Assembly: GCF_900156645.1 (NCBI RefSeq)
Contig: NZ_FTOC01000002.1
Location: 248,001-312,000 of the forward strand
Length of the DNA: 64,000 nucleotides
DNA from: Salimicrobium flavidum
GTDB taxonomy: Bacteria > Bacillota > Bacilli > Bacillales > Halobacillaceae
Direction: 5' to 3'
How positions within the stretch are numbered: the first letter of the stretch is position 1; each line of letters starts with the position of its first letter. The notes under the pieces are model-generated. The model ran no database searches. It was not told the origin of the DNA and saw only the letters and a program-made list of their open reading frames with translations. Of this stretch, positions 1-8,629 are shown piece by piece. The translations under genes and the position numbers were made by a program.

Positions 1-624
1 GGTAGTGCGCCGAACGCTGCGGCTACTTCCGAGGTCACTCACCCCGTGAAGCAGGGACTGATCCAGACACTCGGAGTGTTCATCGATACGTTGATCATCT
101 GTAGTGCCACAGCTACGATCATTCTTTTCTCCGGAGAATACGCAAACCCGGGAGGAGCAGAAGGGATCCAGCTTACTCAGATGGCTTTTGAAAATGAAAT
201 CGGACAGTGGGCATCCATCTTCATTGCTGTCGCTATCTTTCTGTTCGCTTTCAGTTCCATCGTCGGTAACTACTATTACGGAGAGACGAATATAGAATTC
301 ATTCATACCAGTAAGAAATGGATGCTAATCTATCGTTTCGGTGTTCTCGCAATGGTTATGTTCGGTGCTGTCGCTGAATTCGGTCTCGTCTGGTCGATGG
401 CGGATATGACGATGGGAATCATGGCTCTCATCAACCTGTATGCTATCTTCCTGTTATCGAAGATCGCCTATGCAGCGCTGAAGGATTATATGATTCAGCG
501 CAAACGTGGCGAAGATCCTGTGTTCTATCAGGATCACCTGCCAGGTGTAAAAGGGATGGAATATTGGAAACGCACCGATGCAGTCGGTGATGACAAGAAA
601 GATTATGAAGAGTATGGGTCCTGA
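1..624 (+). CDS. Alanine/glycine:cation symporter family protein, 3' part
   Basis: This is the C-terminal 207 codons of a Na+- or H+-coupled amino acid carrier of the AGCS family, which imports alanine or glycine across the membrane. The reading frame is open from base 1, so the start lies outside the window. The visible part opens with GSAPNAAA, followed by HPVKQG and a segment reading GVFIDTLIICSATA, both typical of the last third of AGCS carriers. About four hydrophobic segments follow, then a charged tail ending DYEEYGS. A good hairpin terminator follows the stop. The family is clear; which amino acid is carried cannot be told from this part. Confidence 0.9.
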   Translation, partial: GSAPNAAATSEVTHPVKQGLIQTLGVFIDTLIICSATATIILFSGEYANPGGAEGIQLTQMAFENEIGQWASIFIAVAIFLFAFSSIVGNYYYGETNIEFIHTSKKWMLIYRFGVLAMVMFGAVAEFGLVWSMADMTMGIMALINLYAIFLLSKIAYAALKDYMIQRKRGEDPVFYQDHLPGVKGMEYWKRTDAVGDDKKDYEEYGS

Positions 625-645
625 GTGACTCACAGTAATTCTGAG

Positions 646-692
646 AGGGTTCTGATCATCCGGTGAAGGGTGTTTCAGAACCCTTTTTGTTT
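646..692 (+). terminator. Intrinsic terminator of the AGCS symporter gene
   Basis: Ten-base arms AGGGTTCTGA (646-655) and TCAGAACCCT (675-684) can pair perfectly and are followed by a T-rich run TTTTGTTT. It lies 22 nt after the stop codon. Confidence 0.85.
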
Positions 693-729
693 GGCTACCC
701 TGAAAATAAATATTCAGGCGGACGCTTAT
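690..729. repeat. 40-bp inverted-repeat copy (partner at 4727-4766)
   Basis: These 40 bases are the exact reverse complement of 4727-4766. The unit itself contains a small hairpin, CCTGAA and TTCAGG around an AT-rich loop. The partner copy forms the end of a larger hairpin repeat after the small gene at 4397-4570, so this copy looks like a fragment of the same repeat family in the other orientation. Confidence 0.85.
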
Positions 730-863
730 CCAGAGGCAATGCTTCAGCTACCCGAGTTCCCGTCGGAGTCGCCGCCTTTATCTATATCCACCTTATTAAG
801 CTTGAATCATAACAGAGCCCGAAAATTTTCATGTATCCTGGTGCAAATATCTTTGCATGAACG

Positions 864-1034
864 TCTCTGTTAAAGTCTGCTGTTGATTTAAGAACGAAGG
901 GTGGAGACGCCTGCAGGAAGAGCATGAACGGAAAATCACCGGAATCGAACGTAGGGAGATCCCGGGAGTTTTCGTCATGCCCGCGGCAAGTTCCCACCCG
1001 TAGAATTAAAAATCAACAATGAACGAAACAAAGC
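864..1034 (+). mobile_element. MITE-like palindromic element, copy 1 (degraded right end)
   Basis: This is a ~170-bp imperfect palindrome starting CTCTGTTAAAG and closely similar along its length to the copies at 11964-12124 and 19342-19515. Shared blocks are GTTGATTT, GGTGGAGACGCCTGC, GAAAATCACCGGAA, CATGCCCGCGGCAAG and AAATCAACAA. The right end reads AACAAAGC where the other copies have TAACAGAGC, so it has drifted, and no flanking duplication can be seen. It has no coding capacity. The rest of the 625-1136 gap holds only the terminator and the repeat fragment. Confidence 0.75.
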
Positions 1035-1136
1035 CTTTTGTTTAAGGGAAAACAGGAGATGTGGCGTCCTTTTTCGTTTTTGTCGGTCCCTGTGCTAAAA
1101 TGACAGGAGAGGTCTGAACGAAAAGGATGGATGATA

Positions 1137-3020
1137 GTGAGTATATTGATTGCAGAAAACCTTGCTAAAGGTTACGGAGATAAAACGCTCTTTGATGAGT
1201 TGTCGTTTACAGTAGAAGCTAAAGAACGGATCGGCCTGATCGGAGTGAATGGGACCGGTAAGTCCTCCTTGATGAAAATTCTGGCCGGCATCGAATCGAC
1301 GGATGATGGCAATATCCAGCATGCCAAGGATTTTCACGTAGAGTATTTATCCCAGTCCCCTGAACTTGATGACGATAACACGGTCTTTGAACAGATTTAC
1401 TACGGAGATTCAGAGGTCATGCGAGTGTTGCGCAGGTATGAGAAAGCTCTGCAGCAGACGATGAAAACCCCTGAAGATGAACGGGTGCAGGAAGAACTGA
1501 TGAAGGCCCAGGAACAGATGGAAGACGCAGGCGCGTGGGAAGCGAGCACCGAAGCGAAGAAAGTGCTCTCCCGTCTCGGTATTGAAGAGTATGACCAGAA
1601 AGTGGAAGAACTCTCCGGCGGTCAGAGGAAGCGTGTCGCTATTGCTAAGGCACTCCTTCAGCCAGCGGATCTTTTACTTCTCGACGAACCGACGAACCAC
1701 CTGGACAATGAAACGATCGAGTGGCTTGAGGAATACCTGAGCCAGTACAAGGGAGCTTTGATGCTCGTTACGCACGACCGGTATTTCCTGAACCGGGTGA
1801 CGAATAAGATATTCGAACTTGAAAGAGGCCAGTTATACGAGTATACAGGGAACTACGAAGTCTTCCTCGAGAAGAAAGCGGAACGGGAAGAACTCGAAAA
1901 GCGTAGAGAAGCGAAACACCAGAATGTTCTGAAACAGGAACTCGAATGGCTGAAGCGTGGTGTGAAGGCCCGCGGCACGAAACAGAAGGCGAGAAAGCAG
2001 CGCGTGGAAGCGATGAAGGAGAAGACGTTTGAGACGGATAAGGAAGAAGCGGACATCGCTACTGCTTCGACCCGTCTCGGCAAACAGGTGATGGAACTTG
2101 AAGACGTCGGTCATGAATTTGACGGCGATTATTTGTTCCGACATATAGATGATCTCATCGTTCCCGGGGAGCGGATCGGCATCATCGGCCCGAACGGAAC
2201 CGGCAAAACCACCCTCCTCGATATTATGGCTAAGCGCAGGGAACCTTCGGAGGGGCATGTCTCCATAGGGTCTACCGTGAAGATCGGGTACTACAAACAG
2301 GATTACGAAGAGCTGGATGCAAGCCAGACAGTCATCGGTTATATCAAGGAAACGGCGGAAGTCATTTCCACGAAAGACAAACAGCAGGTGACCGCTGAGC
2401 AGATGCTTGAACGATTCCTGTTCTCGCGTTCCCATCAGTGGACCTATATCGGAAGGTTATCCGGGGGAGAACGCCGTCGTCTCTATTTGTTGAAAGTACT
2501 CATGGAGGAGCCGAACGTCCTGTTCCTCGATGAGCCGACCAACGACCTGGACACCGAGACACTCAGTGTACTGGAGGATTATATTGATAAATTCCCTGGT
2601 GTCGTCATTACCGTCAGCCACGACCGCTATTTCCTGGACAGGATTGCGGATCGTCTGATTGCTATCGAGAATTCCGGGGATGTGGAGAAATTCCAGGGAG
2701 CTTACAGCGAGTACCTGGAGAAGAAAAAAGAAGAAAAGAAAAAGGCAGCGGCTCCTGCCGCGAAGAAAGAACAGCGCACAGAAAGGAAAAAGAAGCTCTC
2801 TTATCAGGAGCAGCAGGAATGGAAGACGATCGAAGATGATATCACTGATCTCGAAAGCCGCATAGAAGCGATTCAAAAAGAAATAACTGAAACAGGAAGT
2901 AATTTCGACAAGGCGGAAGAACTTCATAAAGAACAGCAGGAGAAAGAAGAGGAACTTGAGCGGAAGATGGAAAGATGGGAAGAACTGTCTGAACTGATGG
3001 AACAAACGGAGGGCCCTTAA
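1137..3020 (+). CDS. yfmR: ABC-F family ATPase YfmR
   Basis: This is a soluble tandem-ATPase ABC-F protein that acts on ribosomes rather than in transport; the B. subtilis orthologue YfmR helps resolve stalled translation alongside EF-P (family knowledge). The first ATPase domain has GVNGTGKSS near residue 38, LSGGQRKR and LLLLDEPTNHLD; the second has GPNGTGKTT near 350, LSGGERRRL and VLFLDEPTNDLD. A charged linker lies between them and a coiled-coil arm of about 80 residues ends the protein. I chose GTG 1137, which gives the family N-terminus MSIL and sits 10 nt after AAAAGG; ATG 1131 is possible. 627 aa, full length. Confidence 0.92.
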   Translation: MSILIAENLAKGYGDKTLFDELSFTVEAKERIGLIGVNGTGKSSLMKILAGIESTDDGNIQHAKDFHVEYLSQSPELDDDNTVFEQIYYGDSEVMRVLRRYEKALQQTMKTPEDERVQEELMKAQEQMEDAGAWEASTEAKKVLSRLGIEEYDQKVEELSGGQRKRVAIAKALLQPADLLLLDEPTNHLDNETIEWLEEYLSQYKGALMLVTHDRYFLNRVTNKIFELERGQLYEYTGNYEVFLEKKAEREELEKRREAKHQNVLKQELEWLKRGVKARGTKQKARKQRVEAMKEKTFETDKEEADIATASTRLGKQVMELEDVGHEFDGDYLFRHIDDLIVPGERIGIIGPNGTGKTTLLDIMAKRREPSEGHVSIGSTVKIGYYKQDYEELDASQTVIGYIKETAEVISTKDKQQVTAEQMLERFLFSRSHQWTYIGRLSGGERRRLYLLKVLMEEPNVLFLDEPTNDLDTETLSVLEDYIDKFPGVVITVSHDRYFLDRIADRLIAIENSGDVEKFQGAYSEYLEKKKEEKKKAAAPAAKKEQRTERKKKLSYQEQQEWKTIEDDITDLESRIEAIQKEITETGSNFDKAEELHKEQQEKEEELERKMERWEELSELMEQTEGP

Positions 3021-3035
3021 GGGGGCTCTCTTTTG
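3009..3035 (+). terminator. Terminator overlapping the yfmR stop codon
   Basis: GAGGGCCC (3009-3016) pairs with GGGCTCTC (3023-3030) with one G-U pair, followed by TTTTGT. The TAA stop of yfmR lies in the loop. Confidence 0.7.
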
Positions 3036-3097
3036 TATTGACGGGATAATTATGGAATAATGGTAATCGGAAAAAAACTTGAAAGGTGATGACACAG

Positions 3098-4339
3098 ATG
3101 GAACAACAGATGCTTGAAAAATATGCTGATCTCGCTCTAAGAACCGGAGTCAATCTGCAAAAAAACCAGAAACTGGTCATTAACTCCACGGTGGAAAGAG
3201 CTGATTTCACGCGTATCGTCGTTAAAAAAGCGTTCGATCTCGGAGCGAAAGATGTACATATCATCTGGGCGGACGATGAGATTACGCGTCTACGCTATGA
3301 ACATGCAGATACGGAAACGTTGAAAGAAGTGCCTGAGTGGCAGCAGGACATGTATAAGTCTTTCGGAGAAGAAGGGATGGCGCTTCTTTCGGTACGTGCC
3401 ACAGACCCTGATCTCCTTCAGGGAATAGACGCGAAAAAGATAGCCGCTGCTCAGAAAGCGCGGAGTGAAGCGATGGCGGAATTCCGGAACTATACGATGA
3501 ACGACCGAATCCAGTGGTCGATTGTGAGCGTTCCAATCACCTCCTGGGCCCAGAAGATCTTCCCTGAGGAAGATGCTGAGACGGCTCAGGAAAAACTGTG
3601 GGAGCAGATCTTCTCCATCGTACGTGTAGACCAAAATGACCCGGTAAAGGCGTGGGATGAGCATAATGACATGCTTGAAAATGCCCGTCAGTTCCTCAAC
3701 AGAAAGCAGTACAAAGAACTGCTGTATCAGGGGCCGGGGACGAATTTAGCTGTAGCGCTTCCGGAAGGTCATATTTGGAAAGGGGGGGCCAGTGAGACGA
3801 CAAAAGGGGTTCCTTTCAATCCGAATATGCCGACAGAAGAAGTATTCACGGCGCCTCATAAATATGGAGTTGATGGCATTGTGTCCAGCACAAAGCCGCT
3901 CAACTACGGCGGGAACGTGATCGATAACTTCACCCTCACCTTCAAAGATGGAGAGGTCGTCGATTTCTCCGCAGAACAGGGAGAAGAAACGCTCGAGCAG
4001 CTTCTTGATACGGACGAAGGGGCATCTCATCTCGGAGAGCTCGCCCTTGTTCCTCATGAATCTCCGATTTCCCAGTCCGGTTTAATATTCTACAACACGC
4101 TCTATGATGAAAATGCATCCTGTCACCTGGCGTTCGGAAAAGCTTATCCGAATAATGTGAAAGGTGGTTCTGAGATGAATGAAGAAGAACTCGACCAGAG
4201 TGGGGTGAATCACAGTCTCGTCCACGTCGACTTCATGATGGGCTCGTCAGAACTGGATATCGATGGAGTACTTGAAGACGGTACAGAAGAACCTGTCATG
4301 AGAAACGGAAGCTGGGCGCTTGATTTCAACAAAGATTGA
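3098..4339 (+). CDS. Aminopeptidase, M29 family (AmpS/PepS type)
   Basis: This is a cytoplasmic metal-dependent aminopeptidase of family M29 that removes N-terminal residues from peptides. The 413 residues show the family's C-terminal metal-binding blocks: MPTEEVFTAPHKYG near residue 244, LVPHESPISQSG, FYNTLYDENASCHLAFG, and HSLVHVDFMMGS before DGVLEDG. I chose ATG 3098 because AAAGGTGAT lies 7 nt upstream; the earlier GTG 3086 and ATG 3089 overlap that site. The gene at 28284-29528 is a close paralogue. It is probably transcribed with the small downstream gene. Confidence 0.9.
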   Translation: MEQQMLEKYADLALRTGVNLQKNQKLVINSTVERADFTRIVVKKAFDLGAKDVHIIWADDEITRLRYEHADTETLKEVPEWQQDMYKSFGEEGMALLSVRATDPDLLQGIDAKKIAAAQKARSEAMAEFRNYTMNDRIQWSIVSVPITSWAQKIFPEEDAETAQEKLWEQIFSIVRVDQNDPVKAWDEHNDMLENARQFLNRKQYKELLYQGPGTNLAVALPEGHIWKGGASETTKGVPFNPNMPTEEVFTAPHKYGVDGIVSSTKPLNYGGNVIDNFTLTFKDGEVVDFSAEQGEETLEQLLDTDEGASHLGELALVPHESPISQSGLIFYNTLYDENASCHLAFGKAYPNNVKGGSEMNEEELDQSGVNHSLVHVDFMMGSSELDIDGVLEDGTEEPVMRNGSWALDFNKD

Positions 4340-4396
4340 AACACCCGGCTGCCGGGTATAGTATTTACAAATGAAACACACAAAGGAGTGATTACT

Positions 4397-4570
4397 ATGC
4401 CAGGACCGGAACATGAACTTGCCGGATTTCAACCGAATCCGAACGAATTCGATAAATGCAATAATTGCGGCACCATGCTTAAAACAAAGGAAGAAAAAGA
4501 AGTGAAACTCTGTAAAGACTGCCAGGAACGTCATAAAGATCTCGAAACCGACTATGACGATGTGGAGTAG
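4397..4570 (+). CDS. Small zinc-ribbon-like protein of unknown function
   Basis: I do not recognise this 57-residue protein as a named family. It has an extended polar N-terminus (MPGPEHELAGFQ) and two Cys pairs, CNNC and CKDC, about 20 residues apart, which could bind one zinc ion. The tail is acidic (DYDDVE). AAAGGAG lies 8 nt before ATG 4397, an unusually good ribosome binding site, supporting real translation. A ~120-nt hairpin repeat begins directly at its TAG stop codon. Confidence 0.65.
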   Translation: MPGPEHELAGFQPNPNEFDKCNNCGTMLKTKEEKEVKLCKDCQERHKDLETDYDDVE

Positions 4571-4766
4571 GAAGAAAAGTGAAAACTTCCGGTTAGAAGC
4601 TCTGAGATAAGTAGAAACCTCTCTCTACGGTGTTTTTTCCGGAGAAGAGGTGACTGCTTATAACACGGGCTTCTGGAAGTTGCAACTGGACAAGAAAAGT
4701 GAAAACTTCCGGTTAGAAGCTCTAAGATAAGCGTCCGCCTGAATATTTATTTTCAGGGTAGCCAAA
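4571..4766 (+). repeat. Tandem hairpin repeat family B, copy at 4.6 kb
   Basis: Starting right after the TAG stop is GAAGAAAAGTGAAAACTTCC, and the unit restarts at 4691 with AAGAAAAGTGAAAACTTCC. Between them GGTTAGAAGC pairs with GCTTCT, GATAAGTAG with CTGCTTAT, and CCTCT with AGAGG around a loop GGTGTTTTTTCC. The second, partial unit ends in the 40 bases that are repeated inverted at 690-729. Confidence 0.75.
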
Positions 4767-4812
4767 TCAAAAAAAGTTCCAGGCGCATAGGGCCTGGAAC
4801 TTTTTTTGATTT
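4765..4812. terminator. Bidirectional terminator between the 4.5-kb gene and brnQ
   Basis: AATCAAAAAAAGTTCCAGGC (4765-4784) pairs with its reverse complement ending at 4812, with seven T residues on both strands. It serves brnQ on the reverse strand, whose stop codon begins at 4814, and the forward genes. Confidence 0.9.
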
Positions 4813-6143
4813 TATCTATTACGCGATAAGGCGTATTTTTCCCTGCGTGACGGAGCAGGTTTGAAAAACTGAAGCAGTCCTCCGAGGAGACCTCCTGTCA
4901 GAGCAGGAACGGTCCAGGCAAGACCTACTGACATGAATGGCATAGCTTCCACGATATACGTAAGAGGAGCGATGCTGATATCAAGAGCCTGAAGACCATC
5001 ATAAAGACTCACGATAGCGGTGAACGCCACTGCTCCCCTGTACACATAACTGGCATGACGGAAGGATCCTCCGATAAAAGCAAGGAAAACCAGTACAATC
5101 GCGATTGGATACAGGAACGTCAGAACCGGTACGGAATACGTTACAATCTGATTCAGTCCAAGGTTTGTCACTCCGAAACTCAGAATAGTGATAAAGGTGA
5201 TTACCTGAAAATAAGTGATTCCAGGGACACGTTTAGAAAAATACTGTCCACATGCAACAGTCAGACCGACGCATGTCGTAAAGCAGGCCAGCGTGACGAC
5301 CACCCCGAGGATGATGGTGCCAGTGGCTCCGAACATTGTTTCTGCAGCTTGAGCGAGAAGCATACTTCCGCTTGCGTACTCACCGAGGGGGGCCATTTTC
5401 ACACCGATCCACCCGATAGCCGCATAGGCGAGACCGAGACCTGAAGCAGTTACAGCACCGGCTTTCATTGTCTGTTTCGTAACTTCTTTTTGACTTTCTG
5501 TACCACGCTGCTTCAGAGAAGAAATGACAATGATTCCAAAAGCGAGTCCTGCAATCGCGTCCATGGTCAGATACCCTTCAATGAAACCACTGAAAAAAGG
5601 GGTTCCGCTGTACTTTTCGTTCGGAGCTCCGATCTCTTGAGAAGGAAGAAACAGACTCCCTCCGACCAGAGCTGCTATGGATACGAAAAGAAGCGGCGTT
5701 AGCCACTGACCGACAATATCGACAAGTTTTTTTGGATTACGACTTATAAAGAAGACCACAAGGAAAAAGACGACAGAAAAAATGAGAAGCGTTGTCGAAT
5801 TTATACCTCCTGTCCATGGAGCGGTTCCCATTTCATAAGCGACATTAGCTGCTCTTGGAATACCGAAAAATGGACCGACCGCTAAATAGATGAGAGAAAT
5901 GAATGCTATTGCGAAGGTGGGGTGAACCCTTCCGGATAGCTCCATCACTCCTCCTTTTGATAAAGAGACGGCGGTGACAGCTATTATAGGGAGGCCGACC
6001 CCTGTAATGATGAAACCGAGAATGGCCGGAAGGTAATTACCTCCGGCCTCCAGTCCGAGAGAGGCGGGGTAAATGAGATTCCCTGCTCCGAAAAACATGG
6101 CGAACAACATAAAACCGACAGCAACGATGTTTGAATTCCTCAT
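4812..6143 (-). CDS. brnQ: Branched-chain amino acid transport system II carrier protein
   Basis: This is a Na+-coupled importer of leucine, isoleucine and valine in the cytoplasmic membrane (LIVCS family). It is 443 residues, normal for the family, with about 12 hydrophobic segments. The N-terminus reads NIVAVGFMLFAMFFGAGNLI, the family hallmark. The start ATG at 6143 has GGAGG nine bases upstream; the open frame extends further but includes no convincing start. A promoter and a CodY-like site lie upstream, fitting the known CodY control of brnQ in Bacillus. Confidence 0.95.
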   Translation of the reverse strand: MRNSNIVAVGFMLFAMFFGAGNLIYPASLGLEAGGNYLPAILGFIITGVGLPIIAVTAVSLSKGGVMELSGRVHPTFAIAFISLIYLAVGPFFGIPRAANVAYEMGTAPWTGGINSTTLLIFSVVFFLVVFFISRNPKKLVDIVGQWLTPLLFVSIAALVGGSLFLPSQEIGAPNEKYSGTPFFSGFIEGYLTMDAIAGLAFGIIVISSLKQRGTESQKEVTKQTMKAGAVTASGLGLAYAAIGWIGVKMAPLGEYASGSMLLAQAAETMFGATGTIILGVVVTLACFTTCVGLTVACGQYFSKRVPGITYFQVITFITILSFGVTNLGLNQIVTYSVPVLTFLYPIAIVLVFLAFIGGSFRHASYVYRGAVAFTAIVSLYDGLQALDISIAPLTYIVEAMPFMSVGLAWTVPALTGGLLGGLLQFFKPAPSRREKYALSRNR

Positions 6144-6223
6144 AAGGATGCGCCTCCAATGTATAAAGATGTTCCGGGGCAATCGGGCCTTGCATGGAAC
6201 ATTCTGTGGTGATGAATAATGAT

Positions 6224-6238
6224 AATTTTTCGAAAATA
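6224..6238 (-). promoter_or_regulatory. CodY-box-like site in the brnQ leader
   Basis: The forward strand reads AATTTTTCGAAAATA, three mismatches from the CodY consensus AATTTTCWGAAAATT. It lies about 11-25 nt after the predicted brnQ start of transcription, where binding would block elongation. CodY control of BrnQ is known in B. subtilis; here it is inference. Confidence 0.45.
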
Positions 6239-6255
6239 AAATCAAACCGTCGTAC

Positions 6256-6284
6256 ATACTATCAATGTCGAAAAACTATGTCAA
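6256..6284 (-). promoter_or_regulatory. Sigma-A promoter of brnQ
   Basis: On the reverse strand TTGACA (6284-6279) and TAGTAT (6261-6256) are separated by 17 bases. Confidence 0.75.
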
Positions 6285-6437
6285 TTCTTTTTTACTGAGG
6301 GCAAGCGGACCTGGTTTGGAAGAGAACGTTCATTTGAAAATCAGGTATACCCCCTCCTGAACAAAAAGGTTCGTAAACCAGGTGAAACCGTTCGGGGAAC
6401 CTTGTAGCAGACTGGATTTTATTCCTTGTCTATTTAG

Positions 6438-6466
6438 TTTACACAGGCGATGGTAGCATATAGAAT
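6438..6466 (+). promoter_or_regulatory. Sigma-A promoter of the cation/proton antiporter gene
   Basis: TTTACA (6438-6443) and TAGAAT (6461-6466) are separated by 17 bases and lie about 50 nt before the start codon. The rest of the 374-bp brnQ/antiporter gap shows no gene and no clear T-box. Confidence 0.7.
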
Positions 6467-6517
6467 AAGGCTATACTTATGGAGAAAGCACCCTCTCTGA
6501 ACAAGGAGATTACTTAT

Positions 6518-8371
6518 ATGCTCATCGATTCTTTGCTTTTACAAATTACACTCATCGGTCTGCTTGGTGTTGGTTCCCAGTGGGTCGCGTGGCGGTTCCG
6601 GCTCCCGGCTATCGTCGTGATGTCGATTGTCGGCCTGATGGCTGGCCCTTTGTTCGGTCTGATGAATCCTGCGGAAAGTTTCGGAGATTTATATTCCCCT
6701 GTCATCAGTCTGGCGGTAGCGGTCATCCTTTTTGAGGGAAGTCTGAACCTCGACGTTAAAGAAGTGAGAGGTCTCGGGAAACCGGTGTTTCGAATCGTGA
6801 CCCTCGGTGCCTTCCTGGCCTGGATCCTCGGGTCTTTGGCTGCTCATTATATAGCCGGACTCAGTATAGCTGTGGCTTTCGTCATAGGAGGTCTGTTTAT
6901 CGTCACAGGTCCGACAGTGATCCTGCCCTTGCTCCGCCAGGCGAAATTGAAGCCGAGGCCTGCGAAGATATTGAAGTGGGAAGGGATCATCGTCGATCCT
7001 ATCGGAGCCCTGTTGGCCGTATTCACGTTTGAAATCATCGTTTTTCTTATGGGGAGTCCGGTGGATCCTTCGGCTTTGATCACATTCTTCCTTGCAGCAG
7101 CGTTTGCAGTTGTCATCGGCTATGGTCTTGGTAAAGGGGTCGGGTACATGTTCGAGAACGGATACGTACCGGAATTTCTGAAATCCCCGTTCGTATTTGC
7201 CGCTGTCATCGTCTGCTTCACTGCTGCAGATGAAATAACGCATGAAACGGGGCTTTTATCTGTTACAGCTATGGGGATGACGCTTGCGAATATGCGTATT
7301 TCTTCCATAGATGATATGAGGCACTTTAAAGAGAATATGTCCCTCTTGTTGATTTCCGCAATTTTCGTCATGCTCACAGCTTCTATGACCAGAGAAGCAC
7401 TGGTGGAAATTTTCCAGCCCGGAATCATCGCTTTCGTATTGATCATGCTGTTTGTTGTACGTCCTCTTTCCATATTCATCTCTACGTTAGGGACGGATCT
7501 CAATAGATCCGAGAAACTTCTGGTGGGCTGGATCGCTCCGCGAGGCATCGTCGCTCTTACTGTTGCGAGTTATTTCGCCGAAGTGCTGGCCGAAGAAGGG
7601 TTTGAAGATGCGAATATTCTTATCTCGCTTACTTTTGCTCTGGTGTTCACCACAGTTGTGGCTCACGGATTTTCTATGGGATGGTTATCCAAGAAGCTCA
7701 ACCTCTCCCAGGAAGGGCCACCGGGTGTGATGATTGTAGGCGGGAACCCGTTCACAACGAAATTGGCAGCAACACTTAAAAGTTTGGATGTACCAGTGGT
7801 TGTAGTAGATTCTTCCTGGAGGAAACTCACGAAACCGCGATCGGAAGGTGTGAAAACATTCCACGGGGAAGTGCTCAGTGAGCAGACGGATTACTCTCTG
7901 GATATGACTCCTTACGAGTATATGGTCGCAGCAACCGAGCTTGATTCTTATAACGCTCTTGTATGTACGACATTCGTGCCGGAATTCGGAAGGAACAATA
8001 CATTCCAGTTGAACCTTAGTGATCAACGGGGAGATAATATTGAAGGGCTCGACCATACGATTGGTGGGCGTATTCTTTTCAGGAAAGATATTACATGGGA
8101 TCCCTTGAATGATATGGTTGAAAATGGTTATGTTCTGAGAAAAACGACTCTCACTGAAAAGTATAAATATAGAGATTATATCGATAACCTTGATGAACAG
8201 GCGATTAAGCTGTTCGTTAAGAAGAAGGCGACAGGTATGATTTACTTTTTCACAGAATACAGCCAGTTGGCTCCTGAGAAAGGGGATATAGTAGTATCTC
8301 TGACGCCTCCGAGTAAAGAGTTCGAAAAAATCCAGGAAAAACTCGAAACGAAGCGAAAAAATAAGCAGTAG
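6518..8371 (+). CDS. Cation:proton antiporter, CPA1/NhaP type with C-terminal nucleotide-binding-like domain
   Basis: This membrane antiporter exchanges Na+ or K+ for protons and probably serves salt and pH balance. The first ~390 of 617 residues form about 12 membrane segments, with the family motif AVAVILFEGSLNL near residue 75. The soluble C-terminal part starts GVMIVGGNPFTTKLAATL, like a TrkA-N Rossmann fold, though the glycine motif is not canonical, so ligand binding is uncertain. ATG 6518 is preceded by AAGGAGAT; the upstream ATG 6479 has no such site. The stop codon lies in a palindromic terminator. Confidence 0.85.
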   Translation: MLIDSLLLQITLIGLLGVGSQWVAWRFRLPAIVVMSIVGLMAGPLFGLMNPAESFGDLYSPVISLAVAVILFEGSLNLDVKEVRGLGKPVFRIVTLGAFLAWILGSLAAHYIAGLSIAVAFVIGGLFIVTGPTVILPLLRQAKLKPRPAKILKWEGIIVDPIGALLAVFTFEIIVFLMGSPVDPSALITFFLAAAFAVVIGYGLGKGVGYMFENGYVPEFLKSPFVFAAVIVCFTAADEITHETGLLSVTAMGMTLANMRISSIDDMRHFKENMSLLLISAIFVMLTASMTREALVEIFQPGIIAFVLIMLFVVRPLSIFISTLGTDLNRSEKLLVGWIAPRGIVALTVASYFAEVLAEEGFEDANILISLTFALVFTTVVAHGFSMGWLSKKLNLSQEGPPGVMIVGGNPFTTKLAATLKSLDVPVVVVDSSWRKLTKPRSEGVKTFHGEVLSEQTDYSLDMTPYEYMVAATELDSYNALVCTTFVPEFGRNNTFQLNLSDQRGDNIEGLDHTIGGRILFRKDITWDPLNDMVENGYVLRKTTLTEKYKYRDYIDNLDEQAIKLFVKKKATGMIYFFTEYSQLAPEKGDIVVSLTPPSKEFEKIQEKLETKRKNKQ

Positions 8372-8391
8372 GGGCCCCTACTGCTTTATTT
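8363..8391. terminator. Perfect-palindrome bidirectional terminator
   Basis: AAGCAGTAGGGG is followed immediately by its reverse complement CCCCTACTGCTT, then TATTTAT. It overlaps the stop codons of both converging genes. Confidence 0.75.
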
Positions 8392-8562
8392 ATAGCGTAA
8401 TTCCTTTTTCAGATCGGATAGTTCATTCTCGATACGACTGAGGTGCGCTTCAGCACGATCGACGTTCCCCCCATTTGCTTCGAGTTTGTCCAAGTCTCCC
8501 TGCACCTGGATATAGTCGGATTTGAGTTCAGCGATCCGTTCTTCGATTTCATGTTTAAACAT
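8386..8562 (-). CDS. SE1832 family protein
   Basis: This is a 58-residue, highly charged protein predicted to be one coiled coil (KHEIEERIAELKSDY, then LSRIENELSDLKKELR). It resembles the SE1832 family of small Bacilli proteins of unknown function. The start ATG at 8562 has AGGGGGT 8 nt upstream and a promoter lies at 8601-8629. The gene converges on the antiporter gene and shares its terminator. Confidence 0.75.
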   Translation of the reverse strand: MFKHEIEERIAELKSDYIQVQGDLDKLEANGGNVDRAEAHLSRIENELSDLKKELRYK

Positions 8563-8600
8563 ATGTGATTACCCCCTCGGCTCATTTTGTGTTATAATGT

Positions 8601-8629
8601 ATTATATAAAAAACGGAAGAAGGATGCAA
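8601..8629 (-). promoter_or_regulatory. Sigma-A promoter of the SE1832 gene
   Basis: On the reverse strand TTGCAT (8629-8624) and TATAAT (8606-8601) are 17 bases apart. The -35 element lies inside the hairpin at 8616-8663. Confidence 0.65.

Noticed and set aside
670-873. Forward frame in the gap before yfmR
   Set aside because: It overlaps the terminator and repeat fragment and has no ribosome site.
1833-2435. Long reverse-strand frame inside yfmR
   Set aside because: It is the antisense shadow of a strongly coding gene, as are the other long reverse frames in argS, fadF and ribBA.
6144-6437. T-box leader upstream of brnQ
   Set aside because: No T-box core sequence or terminator/antiterminator pair could be found; a normal promoter and a CodY-like site explain the region.
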